This document shows, piece after piece, positions 1 to 10,634 of a DNA stretch of 64,000 bases (position 1 is its first letter; each line of letters begins with the position of its first letter). The position numbers and the translations under genes were made by a program. Source of the stretch: Hyaloraphidium curvatum (Eukaryota > Monoblepharomycota > Hyaloraphidiomycetes > Hyaloraphidiales > Hyaloraphidiaceae); the NCBI GenBank assembly GCA_025558095.1, contig JAIVFI010000035.1:1-64000 (forward strand). The letters are read 5' to 3'. The notes below the pieces were generated by a model. It was not told the DNA's origin. It made no database searches and saw only the letters and a list, made by a program, of their open reading frames with translations.

Positions 1-1185
1 CTCCCCGTACCCCGCGCCGCAGCCGGTCGACTACCAGTCGCACCTCAATGCCGGGACGCCCGGCGTGGTCTCCCCCAGCGCGAGCCCGCTGGTGGGCGGG
101 AGCTGTGAGTTGCCGAGGGGCAGTCGGGTCCCGCGCACGGGCGGGGCAGGAGGCTACACGGAACCAGGGACGCTTGGCGGGAGCTGATAAAATGCGGGAA
201 TGGCGGACGATGGGCTGGGCCGGCGCGCGGGGCGGCGTGGAGGCACCGCCGACGGGACCCCGCTGACGGACCTCCGCCCCCCTCCCCCTCGCCCAATACC
301 CGCCATCGCGCCCAAACTTCCCTCTCCGCCACACCGCATGGAACCCCTTTCCAGCCTACTCCTCCGCCGTGGACATCAAGATGCCCGCCGACGCGTCCAA
401 GAACGAGAAGCAGGCGCGGCTGATCTGGAAGATCGTCGACACCGTCGTCGCGCTGCTGCTCATCATCACCGTGATCCTGCTCTGGGTGTACTACCCCAGG
501 TGCGTTGCCCGGCGGCCGGGAGGGAGGGGGGCCCGGTGCGGGCCGGGTTTCGGTCGGCGTTCGGGTCCGGGGGATCGCATGCCCGTCCCCGCGCCCCCTT
601 CCTCCTCACCATCCCCAACCGCCCATCTTCTGACACTTCCCCGTCCCGTGAAACGCAGCTGGCAGACGGTCGTCACCGGCCTCTTCGTCATGGCCCTCGG
701 CATACTCCTCGCCGTGTGCAACTTCAAGGTCATGCCCATCGCCAAGAAGTTCGCCCTGTTCCTGTTCACCCCTCTCGGGAGGGGTCTCTGTGGGTACTCC
801 CTGCGGTGGAGGGGCGGGGGGACGGCGGGGGGACGGCGGGCGGATGTGTGGGGCACGCCGCGCGCGGCCGACATTGGGGCCGGATGAGACGCTCGCCTGC
901 TGACCCCGGCCTGCCCCGCCATGGCCCTCCCCCCATGCCCTCCGATATGTCTCTGACCGCCCGTTGTGCCAGCCTACTTCTTCATCGGCTCCTTCGTCGT
1001 CGTCGCCAACTGGTGGTGGGTCATCCTCGTCGGCATCATCGTCATGGGCGTCGGCATCGTCTACATCATCACCGCGTTCGTCAAGATCCCCTGTATGTGT
1101 GCCGCCTGTTGTGCCGCCGGGTTTCGCTGATCGCGTCCGGACGGCAGACCTCGAGACGACCCACCTCGACGACGAGGCGGCGTGA
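1..1185 (+). CDS. COPI-associated membrane protein, 5' partial
   Basis: The visible part has five exons: 1-104, 355-499, 659-789, 973-1092 and 1148-1185. Donors are GTGAGT, GTGCGT, GTGGGT and GTATGT, and all junctions keep frame. The protein has a short Ser/Pro-rich cytosolic stretch and a charged segment (KNEKQARLIWKIV). Hydrophobic helices follow (VALLLIITVILLWVYY, VTGLFVMALGILLAVC, then a Trp-rich pair ending VIYIITAF). The motif FTPLGRGLSYFFIGSFV is typical of the COPI_assoc family of small four-helix Golgi/ER vesicle proteins. The tail ends in acidic residues (THLDDEAA). The start codon lies upstream of the window. Family assignment rests on the GRGL-x-YFF motif and helix layout, so the role in Golgi-ER traffic is inferred from the family. 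Confidence 0.75.
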
Positions 1186-1603
1186 TCGCGCCCGCCGACG
1201 TGGTTGCGCGTTCCGGCACGGGGCCGGGTGGTTATCTATAGAGTCTGTGTCCAGCAAGGCGCTTTCGTCCCCCCGACACCGGCGGTCCGCGGCTGCCGGC
1301 TCCCGCGGACGATCGGCCGCTGTCCCCAGCCTGGGCCTTGCAGGGCCCGTGCCGCTCGTCAGGGCTCCGCTGCCCTTTGCCAGGCATACTTTTGCCAAGC
1401 ATACTTGGCCGATCACGGAACCGGGATCGCCGAACTTCAAGGAGGCGTCGACCTCGAACCACGGACGCGCCGATCGCCGGCTCGAGGCGCCGTACGGAGG
1501 CGGGCCGGGGGTCGGGACGGCCTCGGGGTCCCCTTTTTTTCGGGACGTCGGCCGGCCACCAGCCCCGTCCTCCCAGCGACTCACGATCCCCCAGTCCGAA
1601 AAC
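1186..1603. other. Intergenic region
   Basis: No convincing coding sequence. It holds the 3' flank of the COPI-associated gene and the presumed promoter and 5' leader of the Cys-rich gene. A T-run (CCCCTTTTTTT) sits about 70 bases before that start codon. No operator or RNA gene was recognised. Confidence 0.5.
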
Positions 1604-4600
1604 ATGGCCCGCGCCGCGCTCATCGCGGCGCTCTGGGCGCTCGCGGCCGCCCTGCTGGCCGTCTGTGCGCCGGGCACCGACGCGCAGGTGGCGCAGAACA
1701 GCAACGCCGGCACGGCATGGGTGCGCGCGCAGACCTGGTGGGATGCTGCGGACGCGCCCTGGCGTGGAGGGGAGCGCTGACGGCCGCGATCGCAGCTGCG
1801 CCAACTGCTCGTACTCCAACAAGCTCAACTGCTGGTGGGCGGAGGCGTGGCTTCGGCGCGCAGAGCCCGCCGACTGATCCCCGCCCGGCCGACAGCTGCC
1901 CGCGCCGCGAGCCGCTCACGATAACCCGCTACCGCACCGCGACGAGGTCGACCACGACGACGATCACGACCAGCCAGACCGCAAGGAGAGCGAAGCTGCT
2001 GGCGGCGCGCGGGCTGCCCGCCGAGGGCGCCGCCGGATCGGTCGCTGATCTCGAGGCCCGCTCCCAAGACTCCAACATATCCGGCACCCAAGATCTTAGC
2101 GACGTCGCCGACGGGCACTCGCTGGAGGCCCGCGCCGCCCGCCACCTGTGCCCGCCCTGCCCCGCCGGCGTGCGCCTCCGCACATCGGGCAGCAACGCCA
2201 TGCCGTGCTGCCCCGCCCGCCCCACCACCACCCGCACGCGCACGCGCACCCGCACGGTCACCGCCACGCGCACGTACTGCCCGCCGGGCTTCGGCGGGCC
2301 CGGCTGCCCGCGCTGCCCCGCCGGGTCGATCTCGGCCGGCGGGATCGGGGCCACCTGCGCGCGGTGCCCTTCCGGGCTGACCAACGCCGACAGGACGGCC
2401 TGCGTGGCGCAGTGCCGCCCGTCGCGGACGCGCTGCGATGCCGGGATCGTCTGCGGGACCCAGCCCGAGTGCGTTTCTCCGCCGTCGCGGATTTGAACAC
2501 CGAGCTGATTACCCTTGACAGCGGCTGCGGTGGCCAGATCCTGTGCGGCGTCTGCGCCTCGAACCAGGCCTGCAGCCCCGATGGGACCTCGTGCACGAAC
2601 CCGGACGTCAACTGCGTCCCCAAGCCGGCCTGCGACGTCGGGCTCGTCTGCGGCATCCAGTCCGACGGCTGCGGAGGTATCCTGACCTGCGGGAACTGTG
2701 GGCACCGCGACCCAAACCGCGCGCTGCCCGTTGAAGCTAACCCCTCCTCATGATGCAGGCGACAACTCGACCCACCTGTGCAACATCGCCGGCACCGTCT
2801 GCCAGCCCCTCCAACCCCCCGGCTGCATCCCCGAGCCCATCTCCACGACCTGCACCAACGCCGGCCGCGCCTGCGGCACCACCATCAACAACTGCGGCCT
2901 GGGAGTCTCGTGCGGCACCTGCCCCTTCGGCACGAGCTGCTCGTCCTCGGGCCAGTGCGAGAGCGTCTGCGTGCCGGCGACCACCTGCCCCTCGGGCCTC
3001 GTCTGCGGGACCAGCCCCACCGGGTGCGGCGGCTCCCTCATCTGCGGCGTCTGCCCGACGGGCCAGACCTGCGCCGCCGACGGCAAGAGCTGCCTCCGGC
3101 CCGTCGTCCCCTGCGTTCCCAAGCCCGCGTGCACGACCCAGGCGTGCGGCACCGAGGCCGACGGCTGCGGCGGCTTCGTCAACTGCCCCCGGTGCCCGAC
3201 GGGGCAGCAGTGCTCCGCCACGGGGACGTGCCTGACCCCGGACCCGCCGTGCGTGCCGCTGTCGGCCAGCGCGGCGTGCGGGACGCGCGTGTGCGGGACC
3301 GCGGCGGCGGGGTGCGGGACCTACGTGGGGTGCGGGACGTGCCCGAACGGGACGCTGTGCGATACGGGGAGGGGCCGCTGCAACCCGATCCCGCCGCCGC
3401 CGTGCGTGCCGATCACGAAGTGCCCCGCGGGCAGAGTCTGGTGGGTTCGCCGACAATCGGCCGCAACGGCGAGTTGCTCACCCTGGCCCCCTTCCAGCGG
3501 CACGTATCCCGACGGCTGCGGCAAGCTCATCTCGTGCTCCGCCAACCCCGACGGCTCCTGCCCCTCGCCCTACACCTGCGCCCCCGACGGCACGCAGTGC
3601 ATCCCCCCCAAGCCGACCTGCAACCCCTTCCTGACCTGCGCCGAGACCGGCATCCCCGACATCTGCGGCACCGCGTCCGACGGCTGCGGCGGTTCGCTCA
3701 CCTGCCCGCCCTGCCCGGGCGACAAGGTCTGCCAGGCGAACAAGTGCGTGCCCAAGCCCGTCACCTGCCCCGCGCCGTCGCAGCAGCTCGTCGGGAACGC
3801 GTGCGTGTGCGCGCCGGGGTACTACCGGCCCGGCAGCAGCCTGCCTCTGACGTGCGCCGAGTGCGGGGCGGACTTTTACTGCCCCGGCGGCACCAGCACG
3901 GTGGGCGACCGCGAGCCGTGCCCGATCGGCACCGGCACCGCGGTGGGGGTGACCACGGCGACGGCCGCGGCGCAGTGCAGGCCGCAGGTCTGCGACCCGT
4001 GCCCGTCGGTCAACCCCGCGGTGTACTTCACCCGCAACTCGCAGAAGGACATCCTGTTCCAGCCGGCGTGGAACCCCGCCAACCCCGGGCCGGCGCAAGG
4101 CGTGTGCGCGTTCGACATCTCGGACCCGCTGTTCTCGGGGACCAACTCGGACATCAACGACGTCGCCGTGACCAACACGGGTCTGCTGCTGATCGCCGGC
4201 CGCGAGACCAACACCGCCGGCTACCTGCTCGCCGTCGACCCAAAGGCACAGGTCGCCGGCCAGCCCTGCAAGTACACCAAGCTCCTCTCGACGCCGTTCG
4301 TGATCGCCGGGTTCGGCGCGAGCTCCAAGAGCGACATCTTCCTGGGGACGGGGGCGGACCAGGTGTTTGGGTACAAGATCGTCGAGGACCCCGCGACGGG
4401 GGCCGTGTCGGCGACGGTGATCGGGAGCATCACCTCGGGGCTCGGGGGCGGCGCGGGGGACATCACCATGGCGCCCGGCAGGACCGACATTGGTAGGGGG
4501 CGCGGCGCAATGGCACGGGACGGCTGCTGACGACCCATCCCCCCGCTTCCAGCCTACATCGTCGACGACCGGCAGGCCTACTCGGTGGCCCTCGGCGCCG

Positions 4601-4839
4601 ACGGCCTCCCCGTTGCCGGCACAATCACGCAGCTCGCCGACGGCGGCGTCTCGCTCAACGCCCCTGGGGCGTGGTGCACGGCCTCGGCGCCGTTCGCGGG
4701 GGCGGGCGGCGGCCAGGGCGCGTACAGGCTCCCGCTCGTGCCGCCGCCGGGGACGTTCACCAATGCGGGGAGCACGGGGCTGGGGAGCGGGATGAGCGGG
4801 GCGGGGACGGTGCCGGTGTGCAGCCGCGCTCCGGCGTGA
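1604..4839 (+). CDS. Secreted Cys-rich repeat protein with ephrin-receptor-like module
   Basis: Seven exons (1604-1737, 1796-1846, 1896-2468, 2522-2697, 2759-3440, 3498-4492, 4553-4839) give about 965 residues. The N-terminus is a clear signal peptide (MARAALIAALWALAAALLAV, cleavage near APGTDAQ). Next come a small Cys motif (CCANCSYSNKLNCWW), a Thr/Arg-rich linker with TRTRTRTRT, and then at least six degenerate units of the type CGT-x2-DGCGG-x3-CG-x-CP-x-G-x2-C across about residues 230-625. A segment near 628-708 (CVCAPGYYRPG, then ADFYCPGGTS) resembles GCC2/GCC3 ephrin-receptor-like repeats. The last ~250 residues are Cys-poor and beta-rich (DINDVAVTNTGLLLIAG), possibly a propeller-like domain. 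An extracellular adhesion or wall role is inference. An inverted, truncated copy lies at 6984-7658. Confidence 0.75.
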
Positions 4840-5099
4840 TCCGCCGTGCGGATGGGATGGAGACGGGGTTGCCGCTGTACCGTATCATTAGCCAGTAGCG
4901 CAATATTGGCATAGAATCGCACCGAAATGGATCGTCTCTCGAACGAAGTAAGGGTTCGGCAGGCGGTCCGGGCGGCCCGTCGGCTGGAGTGGCGGAGTCA
5001 CGCAAACAAACATCTCCGTGCCTGTCCCGCGCCGCGAATCCGGCTGCTGGCGGGCTCGAACACTCCCTAGCTGCCTATTCAGACGGGCGCCAGGGGAAA

Positions 5100-6241
5100 A
5101 TGGCCCCGCTTGTGGCGCAGCAGCCCCTCGCGGCGGCGGCCGGGGTGCCGCCCCCGACGGGCCCCGACTCGCGCACCGACGGCAAGGTGCACTTCGTCCC
5201 CGTGCGCGAGTGGGGCGGGCGGGAAATTGCCGTCGAGGTCGTCGGCGGGCGGGGCGGGCCGGCGCCGGCCGTGGCATACGCTGCCGGACTGGCCGGCCGG
5301 CACTCTGCGGGCGACACGGAGTTTCGACGCACCGGGGGAGGGGAGGCCCCGTACCGCAGGAAACCCGCCCCGCCGCTGCGCCTGATCGCGTCGCATGGCC
5401 TCCGTGGCCGCCGGTCGGACCTGCTCGCCCTGCTCGCCCTCGTGCTGTCGTGGCACCCCGCCGCGCTCTTCGACGCCCGCGGCCACGGCGACTCGGCTGC
5501 CGGCTGGATCGGCCCCAAGCAGGACGCATTCACGTGGCCGGCCATCGCGGGTGACATTGCCGCCGTGGCGGACTGGGCCGACGCGCAGCCCGGGGTCGCG
5601 CTGCCGGATGCGCGCGGGCCGTCGCCGGGGGGGCCGAGGGGCAACGTGGTGATGGTGGGCAAGAGCATGACGGCGGCGGCCACGCTGCACGCGCTGGTGC
5701 ACCCTAAATCGGCGCAACGGTTCGCGGGCGCGGTGCTGTTCAAGGTGCCCACGACGGGGCCGGGCAGGGAGGACCGCGCCAACCAGCTGCTGGTGGGTTG
5801 CCGACGCGCCGCCTGCCCTCCCCCCCTTGATCTCAACCATCGTCTCTGGTCGCGCAGGCCGAAGCGCCCTCCCAGCCCCCGCCCCTCGACCAGGTCCTCC
5901 GCGGCGTCGCGCGCTCCGACCTCCCCCCCAACTCCTCCCTCCCCCTCGTGCCCCCCGTCCCCCTCCTCATTCTCACCCCGACAAACGACCCGCTCCATCC
6001 CCGGGAGAGCGCCGAGACCGTCTTTGCCGAAGTCCTGCGCGGGAGGAGGGAAGCCGGGTGCAAGGAGGGCGGGGAGGTGGGGACCATGGGTGGGACGGAG
6101 TGGAAGCGCGCGTGCGGGGTCGAGCTGCATGCCGCCGAGTCGGGGGAGGGGATGGAGGGGGTGTTTGCGGGGGTGCTGGATTCCTGGTTGAGGGGGGTCG
6201 TGGAGGCAAGGGCGGGCAGGGGGGAGAGCTGGGCGCGGTGA
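5100..6241 (+). CDS. Alpha/beta hydrolase fold protein
   Basis: Two exons (5100-5792 and 5858-6241, donor GTGGGT, acceptor CGCAG) encode 358 residues. Fold motifs appear in the expected order: an oxyanion-type loop after strand 3 (RLIASHGLRG), FDARGHGDSAAG, a nucleophile elbow VMVGKSMTAAA with Ser near residue 189, an acid strand LLILTPTNDPLHP with Asp near 274, and a candidate catalytic His in VELHAAES near 322. The elbow is G-K-S-M-T rather than the strict G-x-S-x-G. ATG 5100 is the first Met before the conserved region and directly follows a GGGGAAA stretch. There is no signal peptide or membrane helix, so it is probably cytosolic. Substrate unknown. It sits between the Cys-rich gene and its inverted copy. 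Confidence 0.65.
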
Positions 6242-6410
6242 GCGGCGGGACGGTGCCGCCGTCACGGATCCGCCGTTTTGTCGTCGAAAGCCCGCATGGG
6301 AAGGGCATGTGCAACATGTAATGTAGCCGAGCCATGTACAGAGGAAACTACCGCCGTGTGGATCTTGTCTCGACCTTGCCTTGCCTGCTCCGCGGATCCT
6401 CTACCGCGCC

Positions 6411-6950
6411 TCACCACCGGGCGTTGGCGATCATGTCGATCAGCTGCATCGGCGGGTCCCCGCCGCGAAGCAAGTAGTCCCCCACCGCGAGGTCCAAGCG
6501 CCCCATCGCGTCGAGGATGGATTCGTACACCCCTTGCAGCGAACCGTCAGCCCGACCGCAACTCTGGCAAGTACGGACGGGCCGCCAGGCTCCCGCACCC
6601 CTACATCTGCGCGAACGGGTAGTCCATCTGCGGTTATGGAGTGGTGCTGAACGTCTTAAACCCGTACCTTCGACGGGCTCCTCGGTCAGCAGATCCGGAT
6701 CCGCGACGTAGAAGAGGAGCCGCGCGATGTCCAGTCCGGCGTGTAACACTGCGCGTCGTTCACCCTCAACGGCGTGCCGAGGCCGATGGGACACCGGTCG
6801 CGGTCGTAGGCTGGCGCGTCCGTGCCCCCGCGGCAGGCTGGCCCGTACTCCTTGCAGACCGCGTCTTGGGTCGCCTCTGGGCGGAGGTGGCCGCGAGCGC
6901 GCAGACGCAAATCGCAACGGCGGCGACCTGCCCCGCGGCTCCCTACCACC
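6411..6950 (-). pseudogene. Possible coding remnant of unknown family
   Basis: Several protein-like pieces on the minus strand are not in one frame. Reading 5' to 3' they are a signal-peptide-like stretch without an in-frame ATG (VAAVAICVCALAATSAQ), a Cys-containing stretch (DAVCKEYGPACRGG), a hydrophobic piece (LDIARLLFYVADPDLLTEEP) and a C-terminus (YESILDAMGRLDLAVGDYLL, ending IANARW). Two putative introns (GT...AG near 6620-6670 and 6550-6595) could join the last pieces. The first two need a frameshift. It lies just downstream of the truncated Cys-rich copy, and no homologous stretch was seen in the intact copy. It may be a decayed secreted-protein gene or a poorly resolved real one. Confidence 0.25.
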
Positions 6951-6983
6951 CGTGCAGCCGGGGCCGCCGCAACAGGGCGCCAA

Positions 6984-7658
6984 TTACGTGCGCGTTGCGA
7001 TGACGGTGCGCGTGCGGGTGCGGGTGCGCGTCACCGTCGGGCGGGACGCGCAGCACGGCATGTCGGGCTTCCTCGGGTCGGGGTTGGGGTTGGTGCGGAG
7101 GTGCGCGCCCGGGGGGCACGGGGGGCACAGGCTGCGTGCGGCGCGTGCCTGCAGCATGTGACCCGGTGGGGCATCTCGGGAGTCGGCGTCATCGGGCTCT
7201 TGGGACCGGCGCAGTGCAGCTTCAACGCGGTCGTCGGCGGGCAGTTCCCGCGGCGCCACGCGCTTCCCGCTCCGTGCGGTCTGGCTGGTCCTTGCTGATG
7301 CCGTGATCGACCGCGTCGCCGTGCGGAACCGCGTGACGGTGAGCGGCTCGCGCCGCGGGCAGCTGGCGGGAGGGCGGCAGTCAGTCCGGGCCCGCACTGC
7401 ACTACCCGCATCGCGCCTCGGCCCACCAGCAGTTTAGTTTGTTCGAGTAAGAGCACCCGGCACAGCTGGGATCGCGGCCGTCAGCCCCCGTCCTCCCGGG
7501 AACGCGTCCGCAGCGGCATCCCACCACGTCTGCGCCCGGAACCACGCCACGCCGCCGCTGCCGTTCGCCGCCACCTGCGCCTCGGCGCCCGCGCCGCAGT
7601 GCGCGAGCAGCGAAACCGCGAGCGTCCAGAGGGCCGCGATGCGGGCGGCGCGGGCCAT
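6984..7658 (-). pseudogene. Truncated inverted paralogue of the Cys-rich secreted gene
   Basis: Exons 7658-7525, 7465-7406 and 7362-6984 match exons 1-3 of the gene at 1604-4839. Exon 1 has the same 134-nt length. The signal peptide is similar (MARAARIAALWTLAVSLLAH), followed by the same motif (CCAGCSYSNKLNCWW) and the same TRTRTRTRT linker. The frame then meets TAA (6986-6984) exactly where the intact copy has TAC Tyr before its first CPPGF unit, so none of the DGCGG repeats follow. The result is a 190-residue secreted leader plus linker. It could be a pseudogene or an expressed short secreted protein. The gene and copy point towards each other around the hydrolase gene, indicating an inverted duplication. 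Confidence 0.6.
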
Positions 7659-8194
7659 CTCTCGCAGGTTGCGGGCGGCTCGGGCGGTGAGTGACCCTCT
7701 TCCTCGGAAAAACGGAGGCCCAGAATCGCCGCGGGAGAACGTTCGACTCCACCGTCGGCGTAGGATGCCGTTCAGCCGATGAGATACAGCACGACGCGCG
7801 GAAGGAATCCGCATGTTTTGATGCCCTGGTTCGCTCTGGAGCAGCGCGCCCGGCCCTGCCTCCTGCCGTTACTCCCCTCAGCCCGATCCCCCGAACGCCG
7901 CGCTACCATTGTCGATCCACTTGCTCCCGCTCCTCAGCAGCTCCATCAGCGGCGTTAGGGTTAGGTTAGGTTTAGGGCTCGCCCTTGAGGAGGTAGTGCT
8001 TCGCCTCGATCCCGCGCGATCGTCGCCTCGTCGGCCGCCCGCAGGGGCTCGTCAATTTCGATGCCCCCGGATGATTGAGGTGACTCGAACGGAAGAGAGA
8101 GGTGCGGCGGCTCGAGGCCTCAAAATCGACCGAATCACATGTGGATTGGATTGACGTATTGCGTTCGGCTCGAGGCCGCCCGCCGCCCCTCGAA
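7659..8194. other. Intergenic region containing telomere-like tract
   Basis: No supported gene. It separates the truncated Cys-rich copy from the first F-box-like gene and contains the TTAGGG-like tract listed separately. Confidence 0.45.
7955..7977 (+). repeat. Interstitial telomere-like repeat tract
   Basis: A 23-nt run made of one TTAGGG, two TTAGG and one TTTAGGG unit. The canonical fungal telomere repeat is TTAGGG, and slipped units like these are common in interstitial tracts. It lies at the border between the duplicated Cys-rich gene and the F-box-like cluster, about 220 bases downstream of the stop of the first F-box gene. Confidence 0.6.
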
Positions 8195-9472
8195 CTACCA
8201 CTGGTTCCTCCGCAGCAGCTTCGCCGCGTTCTTCCCGACCCGCACCCCACCCAGCTCGTACTTGTCCGCGTTGATCTCCACGACCCCGATCCACTTGTCG
8301 TCCGCCGGGACGTCCGACAGGCCGTCGAAGTCCAGGACCTCCGTGTCGATCCACTTGAGCGAGGGCGGCTTGACCCCCGCGAAGGCGCTAGACGCGAACC
8401 ACGTGGTGCGGAGGTGCTGGAGCGTCTTCATCCCGCTGAGCACCGTCCAGGCGTCCGCAAAGGGCCGCTTGAAGAGCTCGTCCAGCTCGTGGGCGGACGC
8501 GTTCCCGCATAGAGCCGAGACCAGCCCGGGAGAAAATCCTTCGGTGTCCGCTCCTCCGAGCTCGGCAATCATGTCCAGGCTCCTGGTAACCAGCGCCTGG
8601 ACCGCCGCGCGGAGGCGGGGGTTGATCTTTGCGAAGCCGGAGATCGGATCGGGGCCATCTTCGTCCAGATTCACGATGTCCATCTCGATCTCGTCAAGGA
8701 GGGGGCATCCCTTCTCCAACGCATCCCAGAGGCCCGCACGGAACACAACGGGAGATTCCGCGCGGAACGCAAGCTCGCAGAGCGTGGGGAAGGACACGCG
8801 CAATGCCCCGGGGCGGAGATCGTGCACCGTGACCGCACCTTGGAGGAATGTGACGTCCAGCGAGCGCAATCCCGGTGGGGAAAGGCAGGCAAAAGCGGGA
8901 AACTCCTCGGGATAAGAGATGGAACACTCGAAGTGGCGCAGGCCCGTGTTGAACTCGGCGAGCAGGCCCTTCCGCAGCGCCTCCATGGCCGAAAGCATTC
9001 CGAGGGAAAGATGGCGGACGTGACTCATCCTTTGGACGCCCAAGGGATCCCGAGCGAGTAGCAGGGCCGCGCGAATCTCCCCACGGTGCTCGAGACCAAC
9101 GAGGCGGCAGAGCATGTCTCGGAGCAAAGCGTAGCATGACCTCCTCGTCAACGCGAACGCCAGCATGGTCCCCGGGTCGAGGTAGCCGGCGATCTCGCGG
9201 ACAAGTTCCGCAACGGCAAGCGGGTTCGGCCGCTGGAGCGCGTGTGCAAAGCCACGGACCCTGGCCGCGTTCCCGAGCAGCCGCGGCACTTTCTCCGCGG
9301 AACGGCTGATCTCTTCGACGGCGGCAGAGAAGTCCGGTGGGGGAGGGGCGCCGCCGGCGAACGACGAGCTGGCGGTCTGCAGCGCGCCTTCCGCGACGAG
9401 GAACGCAACCGAAAGCTCCTGCGACGCGCGTTGGAGGCGGACGGACAACGCGGCGAGGTCGGAGGACTGCAT
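8195..9472 (-). CDS. F-box/LRR-like protein (paralogue A)
   Basis: A single exon of 425 residues. An N-terminal helical segment (residues about 1-75) is followed by an F-box-like stretch near 82-125 (AVAELVREIAGYLDPGTML, then ALTRRSCYALLRDML). A long Leu-rich region with irregular repeats follows (VRHLSLGMLSAM, LRSLDVTFLQGAV, CPLLDEIEMDIVNLDEDG). The start at 9472 was chosen because upstream in-frame residues look like leader sequence and the related gene at 10635-12017 also starts directly with a short acidic/helical stretch. F-box proteins usually link targets to an SCF ubiquitin ligase through Skp1; here that role is inferred only from the domain plan. Homology to the other cluster members is visible (LLDEIEMD against LLDDIELD). 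Confidence 0.6.
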   Translation of the reverse strand: MQSSDLAALSVRLQRASQELSVAFLVAEGALQTASSSFAGGAPPPPDFSAAVEEISRSAEKVPRLLGNAARVRGFAHALQRPNPLAVAELVREIAGYLDPGTMLAFALTRRSCYALLRDMLCRLVGLEHRGEIRAALLLARDPLGVQRMSHVRHLSLGMLSAMEALRKGLLAEFNTGLRHFECSISYPEEFPAFACLSPPGLRSLDVTFLQGAVTVHDLRPGALRVSFPTLCELAFRAESPVVFRAGLWDALEKGCPLLDEIEMDIVNLDEDGPDPISGFAKINPRLRAAVQALVTRSLDMIAELGGADTEGFSPGLVSALCGNASAHELDELFKRPFADAWTVLSGMKTLQHLRTTWFASSAFAGVKPPSLKWIDTEVLDFDGLSDVPADDKWIGVVEINADKYELGGVRVGKNAAKLLRRNQW

Positions 9473-10024
9473 AGCGACGCGTTGGGGGGAGACAATGGTT
9501 CGCGAGTCCGATGTTGATGGGGCGTTCGGTGGGACTAAAAGGAGATATCTTCTTCCCCGCGCGGAACCAGCTACCACTTGTCCATACCCATCAACGCTGC
9601 TGTCAGCCTAGTCGCTGTATACCCGTTGATTTCGAACCGGTCCGCGCTGACGATGGTCGGCCACGCAATGCCCTCATCCATCCAGTCCATCCACTCTACC
9701 TGCCGCCGTCGTCGCCGCCGCCTCGCGCCAGCCCCGCCTCAAGCACTTTACTCACCGCGCCGCCGCCTTCCTCCTCATGATCCCTCTCGACAAAGGCCCT
9801 TTCGGCGGGCCTACTAACGGTTTTGGCCCTCCTGCGGGGAACCCGCCTCCTCAGGTGAGCTTTTTTCGGTTCTGCGGCGCGGTGTCAAGGCTGGCGCGTG
9901 GTGGCTTCGACGACTGCGGTACGGTACGAGCGTGCACCTCGCCCTTCTGCCTGATGGCATCCAGCGGCGGCGGCGAGGCCGGCTGCCCGTCGTCCCACGT
10001 GCGGGGGGATCGGCACGACTTGCA
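9473..10024. other. Intergenic region between F-box copies
   Basis: No full gene. It contains the exon-like piece at 9777-9854 and otherwise no recognised signal. The pyrimidine-rich stretch 9690-9780 resembles a fungal 5' leader. Confidence 0.4.
9777..9854 (+). CDS. Possible orphan first exon
   Basis: An ATG after a CT-rich leader opens 26 codons (MIPLDKGPFGGPTNGF, ending GNPPPQ) that stop exactly at a GTGAGC donor. The composition is typical of a genuine N-terminal exon. No matching downstream exon is visible before the truncated F-box copy at 10025, so the rest of the gene may have been replaced by the F-box segment. It could also be a chance ORF. Confidence 0.25.
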
Positions 10025-10501
10025 CTAGCACCATGCGAAGTGCCTACTAGGCTCATCCCGGCCGAATTCGACGGTGCGGTCGAAGTCCAGGACCCCGACA
10101 TCGAGCCGCTTCAGCGCGGGAGGCAGCCCGCGAATCAAGGTACGCAACGCGAAGAAAGATGCTTCGAAATGCTCAAGGGACCGAATTCCGCAGATCTCCG
10201 GCCAGGCGTCGTGCAGTTCGAGCTTGAAGCTGAGCTTGGAGGCATCGGGCTGGCTGGTTGCCGAAACCTTCAGGGGAGCAAACCCCACGGGTCCAAGCAC
10301 CGCCGCAAGCCTGGCAACGTGGCGCGGCGCCGCCACGGTGACGACGCGCACGGCGGAGAGCGATGGGTGGTGATGGCTCGCGAAGGCCGCCGCATCGTCG
10401 TGCGGGGACATGCTGCGCAAGTCCAGCTCGATGTCGTCCAAAAGAGGTGATCCATCCGCCAATTTGGCCCAAACTTCACTCCACTTCCTCGCCGTCCTCA
10501 T
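10025..10501 (-). pseudogene. N-terminally truncated F-box/LRR-like copy (B)
   Basis: The frame encodes a C-terminal portion of the same family: EVWAKLADGSPLLDDIELDL aligns with WDALEKGCPLLDEIEMDI of paralogue A. A later stretch (ALKRLDVGVLDFDRTVEF) matches SLKWIDTEVLDFDGLSDV of A. The F-box region and the first half of the LRR region are absent. Upstream sequence on this strand (10502-10634) shows only a short acidic ORF (MDSDDGDEDGEEVE) ending in TGA. It looks like a gene fragment, although an ATG at 10501 would allow a 158-residue product. Confidence 0.5.
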
Positions 10502-10634
10502 CCCCGTCGTCCGAGTCCATCCCCTCGCCGTCCTCCCGGAGAGGTCTCGATGCTGGCGGGTTTGGCGTCGGTCTGTTGCGCGAGTGGCGGAGCGATCAGC
10601 GACTAATGGGACTTCTGCGCCGGCGAGCGGCCAA

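Noticed and set aside
2221..2275. Dinucleotide-like (CGCACG)n stretch as a microsatellite
   Set aside because: It lies inside an open exon and encodes the TRTRTRT linker, which is also kept in the inverted copy, so it is coding.
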